Assembly (NCBI GenBank): GCA_910574745.1
Contig: CAJTCE010000015.1
Coordinates: 16,256-80,255 of the forward strand
DNA: 64,000 nucleotides
Direction of reading: 5' to 3'
Source: Lachnospiraceae bacterium
Lineage (GTDB): Bacteria > Bacillota > Clostridia > Lachnospirales > Lachnospiraceae
In this document: piece after piece, positions 34,693-44,376 of the stretch
Numbering within the stretch: position 1 is the stretch's first letter
How the letters are laid out: each line of letters begins with the position of its first letter
The notes under the pieces: model-generated
The model's input: only the letters and a program-made list of their open reading frames with translations
The model's database searches: none
What the model was told of the DNA's origin: nothing
Translations under genes and position numbers: made by a program

Positions 34693-36417
34693 ATGAGCTA
34701 CAAGGATACATTTCAGTTTTGGCTTGAGGACGATTATTTTGATGAGAAAACAAAGGAAGAGCTGTTTGCCATCCGCAACAATGATGCGGAGATAGAAGAC
34801 CGTTTCTTTAAAGACCTGGAATTCGGTACAGGAGGACTCAGGGGCGTTATCGGAGCAGGAACCAACCGCATGAACTTTTATACGGTCAGAAAAGCCACCC
34901 AGGGCCTTGCCAATTATATTTTAGAGCAAAAGGGAGCGGATAAGGGATGCGCCATTGCCTATGATTCCAGAAGATTTTCTCCCGAATTCGCAAAGGAAGC
35001 GGCATTATGTCTTGCGGCAAACGGAATCCATGCTTATTTGTTCGACGCATTAAGACCTACGCCGGAATTATCCTTCGCTCTTAGAAAGCTTGGCTGCATT
35101 GCGGGAATTGTTATTACCGCAAGCCACAATCCCCCGGAGTACAACGGCTACAAGGTGTACTGGGAGGACGGCGCACAGATTACCGCGCCCAAGGATAAAG
35201 AGATCATTGAAAAGGTAAGAGAGGTTATCGACTACCATACGGTTAAGACCATGGGGGAAGCGGATGCGAAAGAGGCGGGGCTTTTAACCATGATCGGAAA
35301 AGAAATTGACGATGCTTATATGGTGGAGTTAAAGAAGCAGATCATTCATCCCGAGCTGATTCAAAAGATGGCGGAGGAAATTACCATTGTTTACACGCCC
35401 CTGCACGGAACGGGCCTTGTGCCGGTTACAAGAGTACTGGAGGAGCTGGGCTTTAAAAGGGTATATGTGGTAAAGGAGCAGGCGGATCCCGATCCGGAAT
35501 TTACCACACTGGAATATCCCAATCCCGAAGACCCCAAGGCATTTGCCCTTGCCATAAAGCTGGCAAAGGAAGTAAAAGCGGATATTATTCTTGCTACGGA
35601 TCCGGATGCGGACAGATTGGGGGTATATGCCCTTGATAAGGCTACGGGAGAGTATGTTTCCTTTACGGGAAATATGTCGGGAATGCTGATTGCATGGTAC
35701 TTATTATCGGAAAAGAAAGCTATGGGCACTATGCCGGCTGATCCTGCCCTGGTTAAAACCATTGTTACAACCAATATGGCAGATGCGCTGACGAAGGATT
35801 TCGGCGTGACCTTGATCGAAGTCCTCACAGGCTTTAAATATATCGGAGAACAGATTAAATTCTTTGAGCAGAATCACTCCCATGAGTATGTATTCGGCTT
35901 AGAAGAAAGCTACGGCTGTCTGGCTGGAACCCATGCAAGGGACAAGGATGCGGTCGTTGCGGTAATGTGTCTGTGCGAGGTTGCCGCGTACTGCAAATCA
36001 AAGGATATGACCCTGTGGGATTTAATGCTGAAATTATATGACGAGTACGGCTATTACAAGGAAGGACTGCACACGGTTACCTTAAAGGGAGTAACCGGAC
36101 AGGCCAAAATCGGGGAAATCATGAATTCCTTCCGCGCAAATCCCCCTAAGGCTTTCGGGGAATTCAAGGTAACTGCCTTTAGGGACTATGAAACGGATAC
36201 GGTTATAAAGGCGGATGGCAGTAAAGGAAAGACAGGACTTCCAAAGTCCAATGTATTGTATTTTGATTTGGAGAATGACTGCTGGTGCTGTATGAGACCT
36301 TCAGGAACAGAACCGAAAATTAAATTCTATATGGGCGTTAAGGGCGAAAGCCTTGAGGACGCCGGTAAACTGCTGCAGGATCTGACAGAGGACGTTCTTT
36401 CGCTGGTAGAGGAATAA
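34693..36417 (+). CDS. Phosphoglucomutase/phosphomannomutase
   Basis: 574 residues from ATG 34693 (AGAGGA site; the TTG 6 bp earlier is not needed). It is an alpha-D-phosphohexomutase of the PgcA/YbbT size class: phosphoserine loop GIVITASHNPPEYNGYKVYW (S144), metal loop DPDADRLG (D303, D305, D307), sugar-binding EESYG and phosphate-binding RPSGTEPKIKFY near the C terminus. It interconverts glucose-6-P and glucose-1-P (or the mannose forms), feeding RfbA, UDP-glucose and possibly GDP-mannose synthesis. All active-site loops look intact. Confidence 0.92.
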   Translation: MSYKDTFQFWLEDDYFDEKTKEELFAIRNNDAEIEDRFFKDLEFGTGGLRGVIGAGTNRMNFYTVRKATQGLANYILEQKGADKGCAIAYDSRRFSPEFAKEAALCLAANGIHAYLFDALRPTPELSFALRKLGCIAGIVITASHNPPEYNGYKVYWEDGAQITAPKDKEIIEKVREVIDYHTVKTMGEADAKEAGLLTMIGKEIDDAYMVELKKQIIHPELIQKMAEEITIVYTPLHGTGLVPVTRVLEELGFKRVYVVKEQADPDPEFTTLEYPNPEDPKAFALAIKLAKEVKADIILATDPDADRLGVYALDKATGEYVSFTGNMSGMLIAWYLLSEKKAMGTMPADPALVKTIVTTNMADALTKDFGVTLIEVLTGFKYIGEQIKFFEQNHSHEYVFGLEESYGCLAGTHARDKDAVVAVMCLCEVAAYCKSKDMTLWDLMLKLYDEYGYYKEGLHTVTLKGVTGQAKIGEIMNSFRANPPKAFGEFKVTAFRDYETDTVIKADGSKGKTGLPKSNVLYFDLENDCWCCMRPSGTEPKIKFYMGVKGESLEDAGKLLQDLTEDVLSLVEE

Positions 36418-36449
36418 GCTGCAAAAGGGCACATGAAGGAGAAAATGAA

Positions 36450-36917
36450 ATGAAAAAACTAATGGAACAGATTTTGAAATTCGGTGTGGTAGGCGTGATC
36501 TGCTTCGGTATTGATTTTGTCATTACTCTGGGAATTTCGGCAGTTTTACGAGGCATGGGAAAGGAGACGTCTACAGCGGCTTTGATCGGCGCATTCTTCG
36601 GTTTTATGGTTTCCGTGATCGTCAATTATCTTCTGAGCATGAAATATGTCTTTGTGCGCAAGGAGAACATGGACAGAAAAAGGGAATTTATCATTTTTAC
36701 CATATTAAGTCTCGTGGGTCTTGGAATCAACGAAGGGATTATCAAATTTTCCATTGATGTGATCTATCTTCATGTATCGGCCCTGGCCAAAGTGCTTACG
36801 CCGGGAATGGCAACGGCGGCGGCAAAGATTGCGGCAACGGGCGTTGTTATGGTTTATAATTTCGTGACGCGAAAGCTGTTTTTAGAACAGAAGGATGAAA
36901 GCAAAAAAACGCAATAG
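36450..36917 (+). CDS. GtrA-family membrane protein
   Basis: 155 residues with four hydrophobic helices, opening FGVVGVICFGIDFVITLGI, with VNYLLSMKYVFV and a C-terminal AATGVVMVYNFVTRKLFL, the pattern of the GtrA/DPMS family. Members flip or help flip polyprenyl-phosphate sugars, usually beside a GtrB/DPM1-like glycosyltransferase; such an enzyme follows at 37020. ATG 36450 has AAGGAG. It opens the long operon that runs to 47285. Confidence 0.88.
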   Translation: MKKLMEQILKFGVVGVICFGIDFVITLGISAVLRGMGKETSTAALIGAFFGFMVSVIVNYLLSMKYVFVRKENMDRKREFIIFTILSLVGLGINEGIIKFSIDVIYLHVSALAKVLTPGMATAAAKIAATGVVMVYNFVTRKLFLEQKDESKKTQ

Positions 36918-37019
36918 AACCGAAAAGCAGAGAAGGCAGAATAGAATCAAAAAAGACAAAGAGAGCAAGATGTAAAGGGAAGAGGAAGCAGTAGAGGCCG
37001 CAAAACGGGAGGTTTTAAG

Positions 37020-37814
37020 ATGAGTGAAAGAATGATGTTATTTATTCCGGCTTATAATTGTGAAAGGCAGATCATAAGAGTGTTAAATCAGCTGGATGGC
37101 AGTGTATTTGCATATTTTGAAGAGGTCCTTGTGGTTAATAACCGCAGCACGGATAAAACGGAAGCGGCTGTACTTTCTTATATTGCTAAGCATCCGGAAA
37201 TGCCTGTGAAGCTGATGCGGAATACGGAAAATTACGGACTGGGCGGTTCCCAGAAAATGGCATTCCACTATGCGGTGAACCATGGTTATGATTATGTCTG
37301 TATGCTTCATGGGGATGATCAGGGCAATATTAAGGATTTTCTGCCCATGCTTGCAAAGGGGATTTATATGAAACACGACTGCGTGCTGGGAGCCAGATTT
37401 ATGAGAGGCTCAAAGCTTTCGGGATATTCTAAATTCCGTACCTTCGGAAACATCGTCTACGATTTTATTTTTGCCTTTGTGACGAAGCGGAGGATTTTTG
37501 ATTTAGGATCGGGCTTAAACTTATATAAGATTTCTATGCTTGAGGACGGTTTTTTTGATAAATTCCCCGATAATCTGATGTTTAATTATGTGATGATTCT
37601 GGCTTCCCACTATTACAAACACGATATTGTTTTTTATCCCGTTTCATGGAGGGAGGAAGACCAGGTATCCAATGTGAAGATGGTTAACCAGGCTCTGAAT
37701 GTGCTGAAAATGGCCTTTACTTATTTGTTTGACCACGAATATATTCATACGGAATTTAGAGAAAAGGTTCACGAGTCCTATACCTGTGAACAGATTACAG
37801 AGCTGGAGGACTAA
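37020..37814 (+). CDS. GT2 glycosyltransferase, dolichyl/polyprenyl-phosphate sugar synthase-like
   Basis: 264 residues with a single GT2 domain: LFIPAYNCERQI, VVNNRSTDKT, LHGDDQG as metal motif and GSGLNLYKIS. It lacks the C-terminal membrane helices of GtrB, as in DPM1-like soluble forms, and pairs with the preceding GtrA-like protein. Together they would make and translocate a polyprenyl-phosphate sugar used by the GT-C membrane transferases in the window. The 102-bp gap upstream contains no other gene. Confidence 0.85.
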   Translation: MSERMMLFIPAYNCERQIIRVLNQLDGSVFAYFEEVLVVNNRSTDKTEAAVLSYIAKHPEMPVKLMRNTENYGLGGSQKMAFHYAVNHGYDYVCMLHGDDQGNIKDFLPMLAKGIYMKHDCVLGARFMRGSKLSGYSKFRTFGNIVYDFIFAFVTKRRIFDLGSGLNLYKISMLEDGFFDKFPDNLMFNYVMILASHYYKHDIVFYPVSWREEDQVSNVKMVNQALNVLKMAFTYLFDHEYIHTEFREKVHESYTCEQITELED

Positions 37815-37817
37815 TGC

Positions 37818-38576
37818 ATGTGGTGGCTGATACCCCTGCTTCTGGCAGGCTTTATATTGGTGCATACAGCCAAGATGTTAAGGCTCTATCTGGTTTTAAT
37901 GGAGCATAAAATCGGATTCGGCAGGTTTGTACTGTTATATTTAAAGACGACCCTTGTTAATTTAATCATTCCGCTGAAATTAGGGGAGCTGTACCGGATT
38001 TTTTGTATCAGCAGGGAAACAAAGCACTGGCAGGTGGGTGTGTTGAGCATTCTGGTGGATCGCTTCTTTGATACGTTGGCTTTGTGCATAATTTTACTGC
38101 CTCTCGACATCTTTGTATTTGGGAAAATATCCTTTATTACTCTGTTGTTTATAGGCATTATGGCGTTGATCGTCATATGTTATGTATCTATACTGCCTAC
38201 ATTCCAGTATTTAAACAAATATATTATCAGGCAGAAATCCTCGGCAAGAGCCATGGCGGCATTAAAGGGACTGGACGTTGTCAAGGTATGGTATGACTTT
38301 ACCCAGAACCTGATCAGCGGAAGATTTGCCCTGATTCTGCTGTTTTCCTTTGCAGGCTGGCTGTTTGAGATCGGGACCATTAAGCTTTTGGCGGCGTATT
38401 TGTGCATTCCCTTTGGAGTAGGGGATTTTACGGCCTATATAGAGGCTATATTCGGAATCGGCAGCAGCGAGCTGTTAAAACCATATACCCTTTACGGCAT
38501 TTTATTAATGTTTGTATTTACCGTTATCGGAATTGCCGTAATGTTTTTAAAAAGCAGGAGTAAAAAGAAAGCATGA
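37818..38576 (+). CDS. UPF0104/LPG-synthase-like polytopic membrane protein
   Basis: 252 residues with about seven helices. The start LVHTAKMLRLYLVL, then LVNLIIPLKLGELYRIFCI and VDRFFDTLAL, match the lysylphosphatidylglycerol-synthase transmembrane region family (YbhN/AglD-like), which is often found in glycolipid loci as a putative flippase or accessory factor. ATG 37818 uses the GGAGGA at 37806, which overlaps the end of the preceding gene. Its last bases overlap the next gene as ATGA. Confidence 0.8.
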   Translation: MWWLIPLLLAGFILVHTAKMLRLYLVLMEHKIGFGRFVLLYLKTTLVNLIIPLKLGELYRIFCISRETKHWQVGVLSILVDRFFDTLALCIILLPLDIFVFGKISFITLLFIGIMALIVICYVSILPTFQYLNKYIIRQKSSARAMAALKGLDVVKVWYDFTQNLISGRFALILLFSFAGWLFEIGTIKLLAAYLCIPFGVGDFTAYIEAIFGIGSSELLKPYTLYGILLMFVFTVIGIAVMFLKSRSKKKA

Positions 38577-40054
38577 AACAGATTTACGTAGTTTATGATG
38601 ACAGTCAAATGCCCCGCAGGGAAATCCGGACCATAACGGGAGGAAAAACCTTTGGGGAAACTATTTTCAAGAGGCTGACGCTTTTCCAGAGAATTTCCGA
38701 TGAGATTCAGAAGGAACGCCAGGTTGCGGGAATTGTTGTATACAAAGGGAAAAAGGATGAGGAGGCGCTTTTTGACGCCCTTCCTTCCGGAGAGGAAAAG
38801 GCGGTCATTGTCCATCTTTATTCCAATTTCGGACTGGCGGATCGAAATGAATTTGCAGTTCTGTTAAAAAAAGCCGAATATATGCAGGAGCCTTATACGG
38901 CGTTTTGTAACGGAAAGCCGGCCATGACCTTTATGGATTGTGCGGATTCCTACAAAAAGGCTTTTCCTGTCTTAATTAACAGGGAATACGAGGGAGAAGC
39001 AATTGAAAATAATGCCTTTACGGATTTGTCATTAGGAGCTAATTTTTTGAACTTTATTACAGGAGGCTTTGACGCCAGATTTTTTAACGCCCTTGAAGGG
39101 GATGAGTATACGGTAACAAAGCGGTCTTCCAAAAAGGAAAAAATCAAGGCGGAATATGAATTTTATTATCTTTTGCCGGACGCCATGAAAATGTGGTTTG
39201 TTATGCCTTATGACTATAGGGAGGATGAAAACGGGGCATCCTATACTATGGAGCGGTTCCATATGACGGATATCGCCATCCGCTTTGTCCACGGCGCTGT
39301 GGATTTAGAAGAGCTTCGGGATATTCTGGATAAGCTGTTCTATTTTATTCATCACAGGGAAACGAAGCAGGTGGATGCAGCAAAAGGAAAGAAAATAGCC
39401 AAAAGTCTTTATATCGATAAGCTGAAGGAACGAATGGAAGAATTAAGGTCCTGTAAGGAATATGAGGATTTTGACAGGATGCTGGCCATGGGCACGGATT
39501 ATGAGGGCATTGAAGCCGTGGTTGCCCGCTACGAAAGCCTTTATGAAAAGCTGACCTTTAGTACAGGCGGCTCTGACGGAGCAAAAACCGGAAAATTTGG
39601 AGGAAGAGCTTATGATAAGCTGGCTGTGGGACACGGAGACATGTGCTTTTCCAATATTTTGTACAACAGGGAGTCTGAAATTCTAAAGCTGATCGATCCC
39701 AAGGGAGCCGTCAAAAAAGAGGATCTGTATACAGACCCTTATTATGATCTGGCTAAGCTTTCCCATTCTATTTGCGGCGGCTATGATTTCTTTAACAGCG
39801 GGCTTTATGAAATCTCCATCAAAAGGGATTTAAAGCTGGAGCTGGCGGTGGATGCAGATATTATGCCATTTGCGGAAATTTTCCGTGAGTATCTTGAGAA
39901 AAACGGATTTTCCTATCCTCTGGTAAGGCTTTATGAGGCAAGCCTGTTTTTGTCCATGCTGCCCTATCATATGGACCAGCCGGGAAAGGTTTTCGGATTT
40001 TTGTTAAATGCGGTAAAAATATTGGATGAGGTGGATTTATGTACGAAGGACTGA
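38573..40054 (+). CDS. APH-fold kinase-like protein of capsule-type operon
   Basis: 493 residues. The C-terminal half has the aminoglycoside-phosphotransferase catalytic loop VGHGDMCFSNIL and metal site LIDPKG, so it is probably a small-molecule or sugar kinase. The N-terminal ~230 residues are unrecognised but begin with a Rossmann-like alternating pattern (AGIVVYKGKKDE, AVIVHLYSNFG). It overlaps the UPF0104 gene by 4 bp and the HAD gene by 16 bp. With the HAD phosphatase (40039) and the nucleotidyltransferase (43651), it could form a three-enzyme route to a nucleotide-activated decoration: kinase, phosphatase and nucleotidyl transfer. The substrate is unknown. Confidence 0.75.
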   Translation: MKQIYVVYDDSQMPRREIRTITGGKTFGETIFKRLTLFQRISDEIQKERQVAGIVVYKGKKDEEALFDALPSGEEKAVIVHLYSNFGLADRNEFAVLLKKAEYMQEPYTAFCNGKPAMTFMDCADSYKKAFPVLINREYEGEAIENNAFTDLSLGANFLNFITGGFDARFFNALEGDEYTVTKRSSKKEKIKAEYEFYYLLPDAMKMWFVMPYDYREDENGASYTMERFHMTDIAIRFVHGAVDLEELRDILDKLFYFIHHRETKQVDAAKGKKIAKSLYIDKLKERMEELRSCKEYEDFDRMLAMGTDYEGIEAVVARYESLYEKLTFSTGGSDGAKTGKFGGRAYDKLAVGHGDMCFSNILYNRESEILKLIDPKGAVKKEDLYTDPYYDLAKLSHSICGGYDFFNSGLYEISIKRDLKLELAVDADIMPFAEIFREYLEKNGFSYPLVRLYEASLFLSMLPYHMDQPGKVFGFLLNAVKILDEVDLCTKD

Positions 40055-40434
40055 CATTTTGTTTTGATATCGACGGGACCTTATGTCCCATTAAGAAAAA
40101 AGATGAGGAATATATTGACCTTGTCCCTTTTAAAGAAATGGTGGATAAGCTTAAGGAGTACAAGGAAGGCGGGGCGAAAATCGTATTGTTCACATCCCGC
40201 AATATGAACAGCTATGGCGGCAATATCGGGTTAATCAACGCCAATACGGCTAAGGTTTTATTGAAATGGCTGGATAAATGGGAGATTCCTTATGATGAAA
40301 TCATTTACGGAAAGCCATGGCCGGGACATAAGGGATTTTATGTGGACGACAGGACCGTGCGCCCGGATGAGTTTTTAAAATACAGCGTGGATGAACTGGA
40401 TGAGATTTGCAAAAACAGCAGGTGCAAGGAATGA
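40039..40434 (+). CDS. HAD-family phosphatase (capsular biosynthesis type)
   Basis: 131 residues, a minimal HAD core with no cap: motif I FDIDGTLCP (D11, D13), motif II LFTSRN, and motif IV YVDDRTVRPDE. Such small HAD proteins occur in capsule clusters next to kinase and nucleotidyltransferase genes. Its start lies 16 bp inside the APH-like gene and its stop overlaps the CotH ATG by 4 bp (ATGA), so the three are translationally coupled. It is likely to dephosphorylate a sugar or polyol phosphate. Confidence 0.85.
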   Translation: MYEGLTFCFDIDGTLCPIKKKDEEYIDLVPFKEMVDKLKEYKEGGAKIVLFTSRNMNSYGGNIGLINANTAKVLLKWLDKWEIPYDEIIYGKPWPGHKGFYVDDRTVRPDEFLKYSVDELDEICKNSRCKE

Positions 40435-42242
40435 GAAAAAAGTTGCTCTTTATCAGCGTATTTCTGCTGGTTGTAACGGCAGTTGTGCTGTTTTCACAGG
40501 ACAGGGGACCTTCCGTGCTGGTGGCGGGAGAGGAAAAAATTGAAAGCATAAAAGCCAAAACAAAGCCTTTGGAGGAGGAGTTTGTGCTTTTTTTTGAAGG
40601 AGAGGCTCTGCCCTATAACGAAGCAGAGCATACTTTTTATCTGCCTGTGGATATGACGGATTCCCGGTGGGAAACGGGGAAATTTTCCGGCAGCTTTTTT
40701 AAAGAGGATGAGAAGGAACAAAAGGCCGGGGAAGGTCGGGAAGCGGATTTGCTTTTTGCGGAAAGCTATAAAGAAAACAGTAAGCAGACAGCCGTCGCTT
40801 CAGGTAAGCAATTTTCATTTCTGGCCCTTACCAAAGCCGGTTACGGGGAATATAAGCTGGTATTTACGGGACTTCCCATGATAACCTTTACAGGGACGGA
40901 ATATACTGCCGACGATGGCAGCCAGATGTATTGTCTGAGAGTTTATGATACCAGCCATGAAAACAACTGGGTAACGGAATGCCATGCCCAGGCAAGGCTT
41001 CGGGGAAATACCAGCTTAAGCTATGAAAAGAAGAGCTTAAGACTGTATTTAAAGGAATTGAAAAAGGATGGAACCTTTGAAAAGAGCAATGAAAATCTTT
41101 TAGGGCTTCGGGATGACGATGACTGGATTCTGAATGCCTTGTATGCGGATAATACGAGAATCAGGGACCAGCTTTGCATTGAATTGTGGAATGAAGTGGG
41201 AGCGGCAAATAACCCTTACGGGCAGAATTTCGGCACACAGTCAGCCATGGTAGAGGTTGTTATCGGAAACGGCTATCAGGGAATTTATGATTTAATGGTT
41301 CCCATAGACAGAAAACAGCTGGGGATGGACGCGGTTTCGGATCAGCTGTCCCGTGGAGAAGCCATAGTGGAACGGCTTTATAAAAAGAAATATACAGCTC
41401 CGTGGAATGCAGGAGATTTTACGGGAGAGCTTCCCGATCCAAACCAGCCTGACTACAGAGGCGGTTTCTATTTAAAAGGAGATACGGTTTTACAGAATGA
41501 GGAAGAGTGGAAGCCCCTCTATGATCTGGCGGCTCTTTTGGAAGCGCCTGACGAGGATTTTGCGGCAGGCATTACAGAAATGGCGAACCGGCAGAACCTT
41601 ATTGATAACTGGCTGTTCTATCAGGCCATTGCAGGATTTGACAATGAGAATAAAAACATGTATTATGTGGCGAGAAACAGAGGCGGCAGCTACTATGGTT
41701 ATTTTATTCCCTGGGACATGAATCTTTCCTTTGGTGCGGTCTATGCGGAGAATGTATATTACTGCGCGGAAAGCCCGGAGGTATTGACAGAGATGATTTC
41801 CTGGCAGCCTGCCCAGAGAATGCTGGAGCTTGATGCAGAGGGTTCCAGAGCCTTGGCGGCGGATACATGGATGAACTGGAGAACGGGAGCTTTTTCTGAT
41901 GAAGCCCTGTGGAACCGGATTGCATCCTTGGAGCAGCGGGTTAAAAACTCCGGCGCATTTGCCAGGGAAAACGCCAGATGGCCCAATGGAAACCAGAATG
42001 AGGATTTCAGCTTTTTATATGATTTTGCCCTTTCCAGGATGAAGGTCGTTGATGAGTGGATAGCAAAGCTTTCCGGTACAGGAAATGATAATGGAAGCGG
42101 AATAGACGGTGCATGGGATGCTGTGGCAGGCGAGGAAACGGGGAATGAGCCGGATGCTGTGACAGAAAACGGTTCGGATATGGTAACAGCCGGCCCGGGA
42201 GACATTATAACAGATGAGGACGCGCCGGTACGGGATGACTGA
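40431..42242 (+). CDS. CotH-family secreted protein kinase-like protein
   Basis: 603 residues from ATG 40431. A TTG 24 bp upstream would hide the signal. The N terminus is a signal or anchor (RKKLLFISVFLLVVTAVVLF). The CotH kinase domain shows ARLRGNTSLSYEKKSLRLYL, DDDWILNALYADNTRIRDQL, GNGYQGIYDLMVPIDRKQLG and the metal/catalytic region FDNENKNMYY with FIPWDMNLSFG. CotH phosphorylates spore-coat proteins in Bacillus; non-sporulation homologues act outside the membrane on unknown targets. A polar C-terminal tail rich in Asp and Gly follows. The VTC and DUF4956 genes come next, a recurrent association in Clostridia. Confidence 0.85.
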   Translation: MRKKLLFISVFLLVVTAVVLFSQDRGPSVLVAGEEKIESIKAKTKPLEEEFVLFFEGEALPYNEAEHTFYLPVDMTDSRWETGKFSGSFFKEDEKEQKAGEGREADLLFAESYKENSKQTAVASGKQFSFLALTKAGYGEYKLVFTGLPMITFTGTEYTADDGSQMYCLRVYDTSHENNWVTECHAQARLRGNTSLSYEKKSLRLYLKELKKDGTFEKSNENLLGLRDDDDWILNALYADNTRIRDQLCIELWNEVGAANNPYGQNFGTQSAMVEVVIGNGYQGIYDLMVPIDRKQLGMDAVSDQLSRGEAIVERLYKKKYTAPWNAGDFTGELPDPNQPDYRGGFYLKGDTVLQNEEEWKPLYDLAALLEAPDEDFAAGITEMANRQNLIDNWLFYQAIAGFDNENKNMYYVARNRGGSYYGYFIPWDMNLSFGAVYAENVYYCAESPEVLTEMISWQPAQRMLELDAEGSRALAADTWMNWRTGAFSDEALWNRIASLEQRVKNSGAFARENARWPNGNQNEDFSFLYDFALSRMKVVDEWIAKLSGTGNDNGSGIDGAWDAVAGEETGNEPDAVTENGSDMVTAGPGDIITDEDAPVRDD

Positions 42243-42269
42243 CCTTTTGGAAAAGCCGGAGGATAAGGA

Positions 42270-42980
42270 ATGGAATTCAGGCATGAATATAAGTTTATCA
42301 TATCGATTTCCCAGTCTTTGCTATTAAAAGAACGGCTTTCGGGACTGATGAAAAAGGATATTAACAGCGGCAAAAAAGGCAGTTATGAAATCCGAAGTAT
42401 TTATTTTGACGATATTCACAATTCCTGCTTTAAGCACAATGAGGCGGGTACTGACCCCAGGGCCAAGTACCGCATTCGCAGCTATGGCGTTTCCGATGAA
42501 AAAATCGTGCTGGAAAAAAAGATCAAGCAAAACGGCATGACGAAAAAACGGCAGCAGCAGCTGACAAAGGATCAATATGAAATCTTAAAAAGATGTGATG
42601 ATAAAGGGATTCTAAAAAGGGCGTCGGATAAGGAACTGTTTTTTCACGACCAGCCGCCCCTTGTGCAGGAGCTTCTTTCCTTAAAGCAGATGCGGCGGAT
42701 GCAGCCTAAGGTCATTGTGACATATGAAAGAACGCCTTTTGTTGAAGAGGCGGGAAACGTCAGGGTTACCTTTGATGACAATATTGCTTCTTCCGCAGAG
42801 TTTGACCTGTTTTTCTCCCACAGACTGCCCAAACGTCCCGTTATGCCTGTGGGACAGACGTTAATGGAAGTGAAATTTGACGAATTTTTACCGGAATATA
42901 TCAAGAAAACACTGGAAATTGGCAGGTTGTCCCAGACAACCTTTTCCAAGTACTATTTGTGCAGGAGATACAGCTTATGA
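42270..42980 (+). CDS. VTC-domain polyphosphate polymerase-like protein
   Basis: 236 residues forming a VTC tunnel domain: FRHEYKFIIS at the start, IRSIYFDD, KYRIRSYG, VLEKKIKQNGMTKKR and a late VMEVKFDE-like segment (LMEVKFDEFLPEYI). The conserved Arg and Lys residues that line the substrate tunnel in yeast Vtc4 are present. Vtc4 makes polyphosphate from ATP; bacterial members are presumed to do the same or to make a related phosphate polymer. There is no membrane helix here, and the next gene (DUF4956), overlapping by ATGA, may be the membrane partner. Confidence 0.85.
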   Translation: MEFRHEYKFIISISQSLLLKERLSGLMKKDINSGKKGSYEIRSIYFDDIHNSCFKHNEAGTDPRAKYRIRSYGVSDEKIVLEKKIKQNGMTKKRQQQLTKDQYEILKRCDDKGILKRASDKELFFHDQPPLVQELLSLKQMRRMQPKVIVTYERTPFVEEAGNVRVTFDDNIASSAEFDLFFSHRLPKRPVMPVGQTLMEVKFDEFLPEYIKKTLEIGRLSQTTFSKYYLCRRYSL

Positions 42981-43654
42981 ATACTTTCTCGGATATTTTT
43001 AAAAAGTCCTTTTTGGAGGGCTTTAACAGCGGCGACATTACTACGGGAAGAATCCTGGTAACCCTGGGCGTTACGGTGGTTCTGGCGGCATATATCTTTA
43101 TTGTATATTATACGGCGACGAAGAAAACCTTTTATAATAAAAGCTTTAATATTTCCATGGCGCTGGTAGCGGTCATTACATCCGCTATTATCCTGGCCAT
43201 GCAGTCCAATCTGGTTATTTCATTAGGTATGGTGGGCGCCCTTTCCATCGTCCGTTTCAGAACGGCAATCAAGGATCCTATGGATCTGATGTTTTTGTTC
43301 TGGTCCATCAGCACGGGCATTATCTGCGGCGCTAATATGTATACCATTGCGCTTTTGTCAAGCCTGATTATTACAATAGGACTGTTTTTGCTGGAGCTGA
43401 CTCCCGTAGGAAGGGCGGCAAACCTTCTTGTAGTCAGCATGGAAAAGGCGGAAAAGGAAGAAGAGATTTTGAGCGCCGTAAAAGGCTTCAGCCGTGTCTG
43501 TCAGGTAAAATCCAGAAACCTGTCCGACGGGGGCATGAATCTGATTGTGGAATGCAAGCCTGTTAACGGGCAGGAACTGATTGTAAAGATAAAAGAAGTA
43601 GAAGGCGTGTTCGGCGTATCGCTGATGGCACATGACGGGGAGGTAACGGTATGA
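42977..43654 (+). CDS. DUF4956 membrane protein
   Basis: 225 residues from ATG 42977 (AGGAGA site; a GTG at 42959 is rejected because the ATGA overlap fits operon style). It has about four helices in the first 130 residues and a cytoplasmic C-terminal domain with a ferredoxin-like pattern. Recognisable are SLGMVGALSIVRFRTAIKDP and FLFWSISTGIICGA. The family regularly accompanies VTC-domain and CotH genes and may anchor the polymerase or conduct its product. Overlaps both neighbours by 4 bp. Confidence 0.85.
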   Translation: MNTFSDIFKKSFLEGFNSGDITTGRILVTLGVTVVLAAYIFIVYYTATKKTFYNKSFNISMALVAVITSAIILAMQSNLVISLGMVGALSIVRFRTAIKDPMDLMFLFWSISTGIICGANMYTIALLSSLIITIGLFLLELTPVGRAANLLVVSMEKAEKEEEILSAVKGFSRVCQVKSRNLSDGGMNLIVECKPVNGQELIVKIKEVEGVFGVSLMAHDGEVTV

Positions 43655-44376
43655 CGATCGTAATTACAATGGCGGGACTTGGTTCCAGATTTAAGAAGGC
43701 GGGCTATACAGTGCCCAAATATATGATAGAAGCCCATGGAAAGACCTTGTTTGAGTGGTCCATGGAAAGTCTTTCCGGTTTTGAACTTTCAAAAAACACC
43801 TGTATTTTTATTGTCAGGAAGGAAGATGAAGCAGCGGGCTTTATTGAGGAAACCTGCAGGAAGCTGGGTATTTTAAAGGTAAAGGTTATTGAAATCGATT
43901 ATCTGACGGACGGACAGGCTACCACGGCTATGTTGGCGGCAAAGGAATGGGATCAGAAGGACTCTCTTATGATCTACAATATCGACACCTATGTGGAAGC
44001 GGGTCAGATGAATGCTTCCCAGATTGCGGGAGACGGTTTTATCCCCTGTTTTCATGCGGATGGAGACCATTGGAGTTTTGCAAAGCTTAATGAAGAAGGA
44101 AAAGTGGTGGAGGTACGGGAGAAAACCCGGATTTCCGATAACTGTACTTTGGGGGCTTATTATTTTAAGTCCTGCGGGCTCTATGAGAAATTATATAATG
44201 AATATTATTCTTCTGATGAGAAGCTGGAAAAGGGGGAAAAATATGTGGCGCCCCTTTATAATTACCTGATCACAAAGGGCGGGGATGTGCGCATTTCCAT
44301 TGTGGATTTTGACAAGGTTCATGTGCTGGGCACGCCGGAAGAACTGGATTATTTTAAGGAAAACTATAAGGCATGA
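43651..44376 (+). CDS. Sugar nucleotidyltransferase-like protein
   Basis: 241 residues with the NTP-transferase fold: ITMAGLGSRFKKAGYTVPKYM at the start (GLGSRF loop and PK Lys), YNIDTYV as metal motif and GAYYFKSC. It probably activates a phosphosugar or polyol phosphate as a nucleotide derivative, for use with the APH-like kinase and HAD enzyme of the same operon. The nucleotide and sugar are not defined by the sequence. ATGA overlaps at both ends. Confidence 0.8.
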   Translation: MTIVITMAGLGSRFKKAGYTVPKYMIEAHGKTLFEWSMESLSGFELSKNTCIFIVRKEDEAAGFIEETCRKLGILKVKVIEIDYLTDGQATTAMLAAKEWDQKDSLMIYNIDTYVEAGQMNASQIAGDGFIPCFHADGDHWSFAKLNEEGKVVEVREKTRISDNCTLGAYYFKSCGLYEKLYNEYYSSDEKLEKGEKYVAPLYNYLITKGGDVRISIVDFDKVHVLGTPEELDYFKENYKA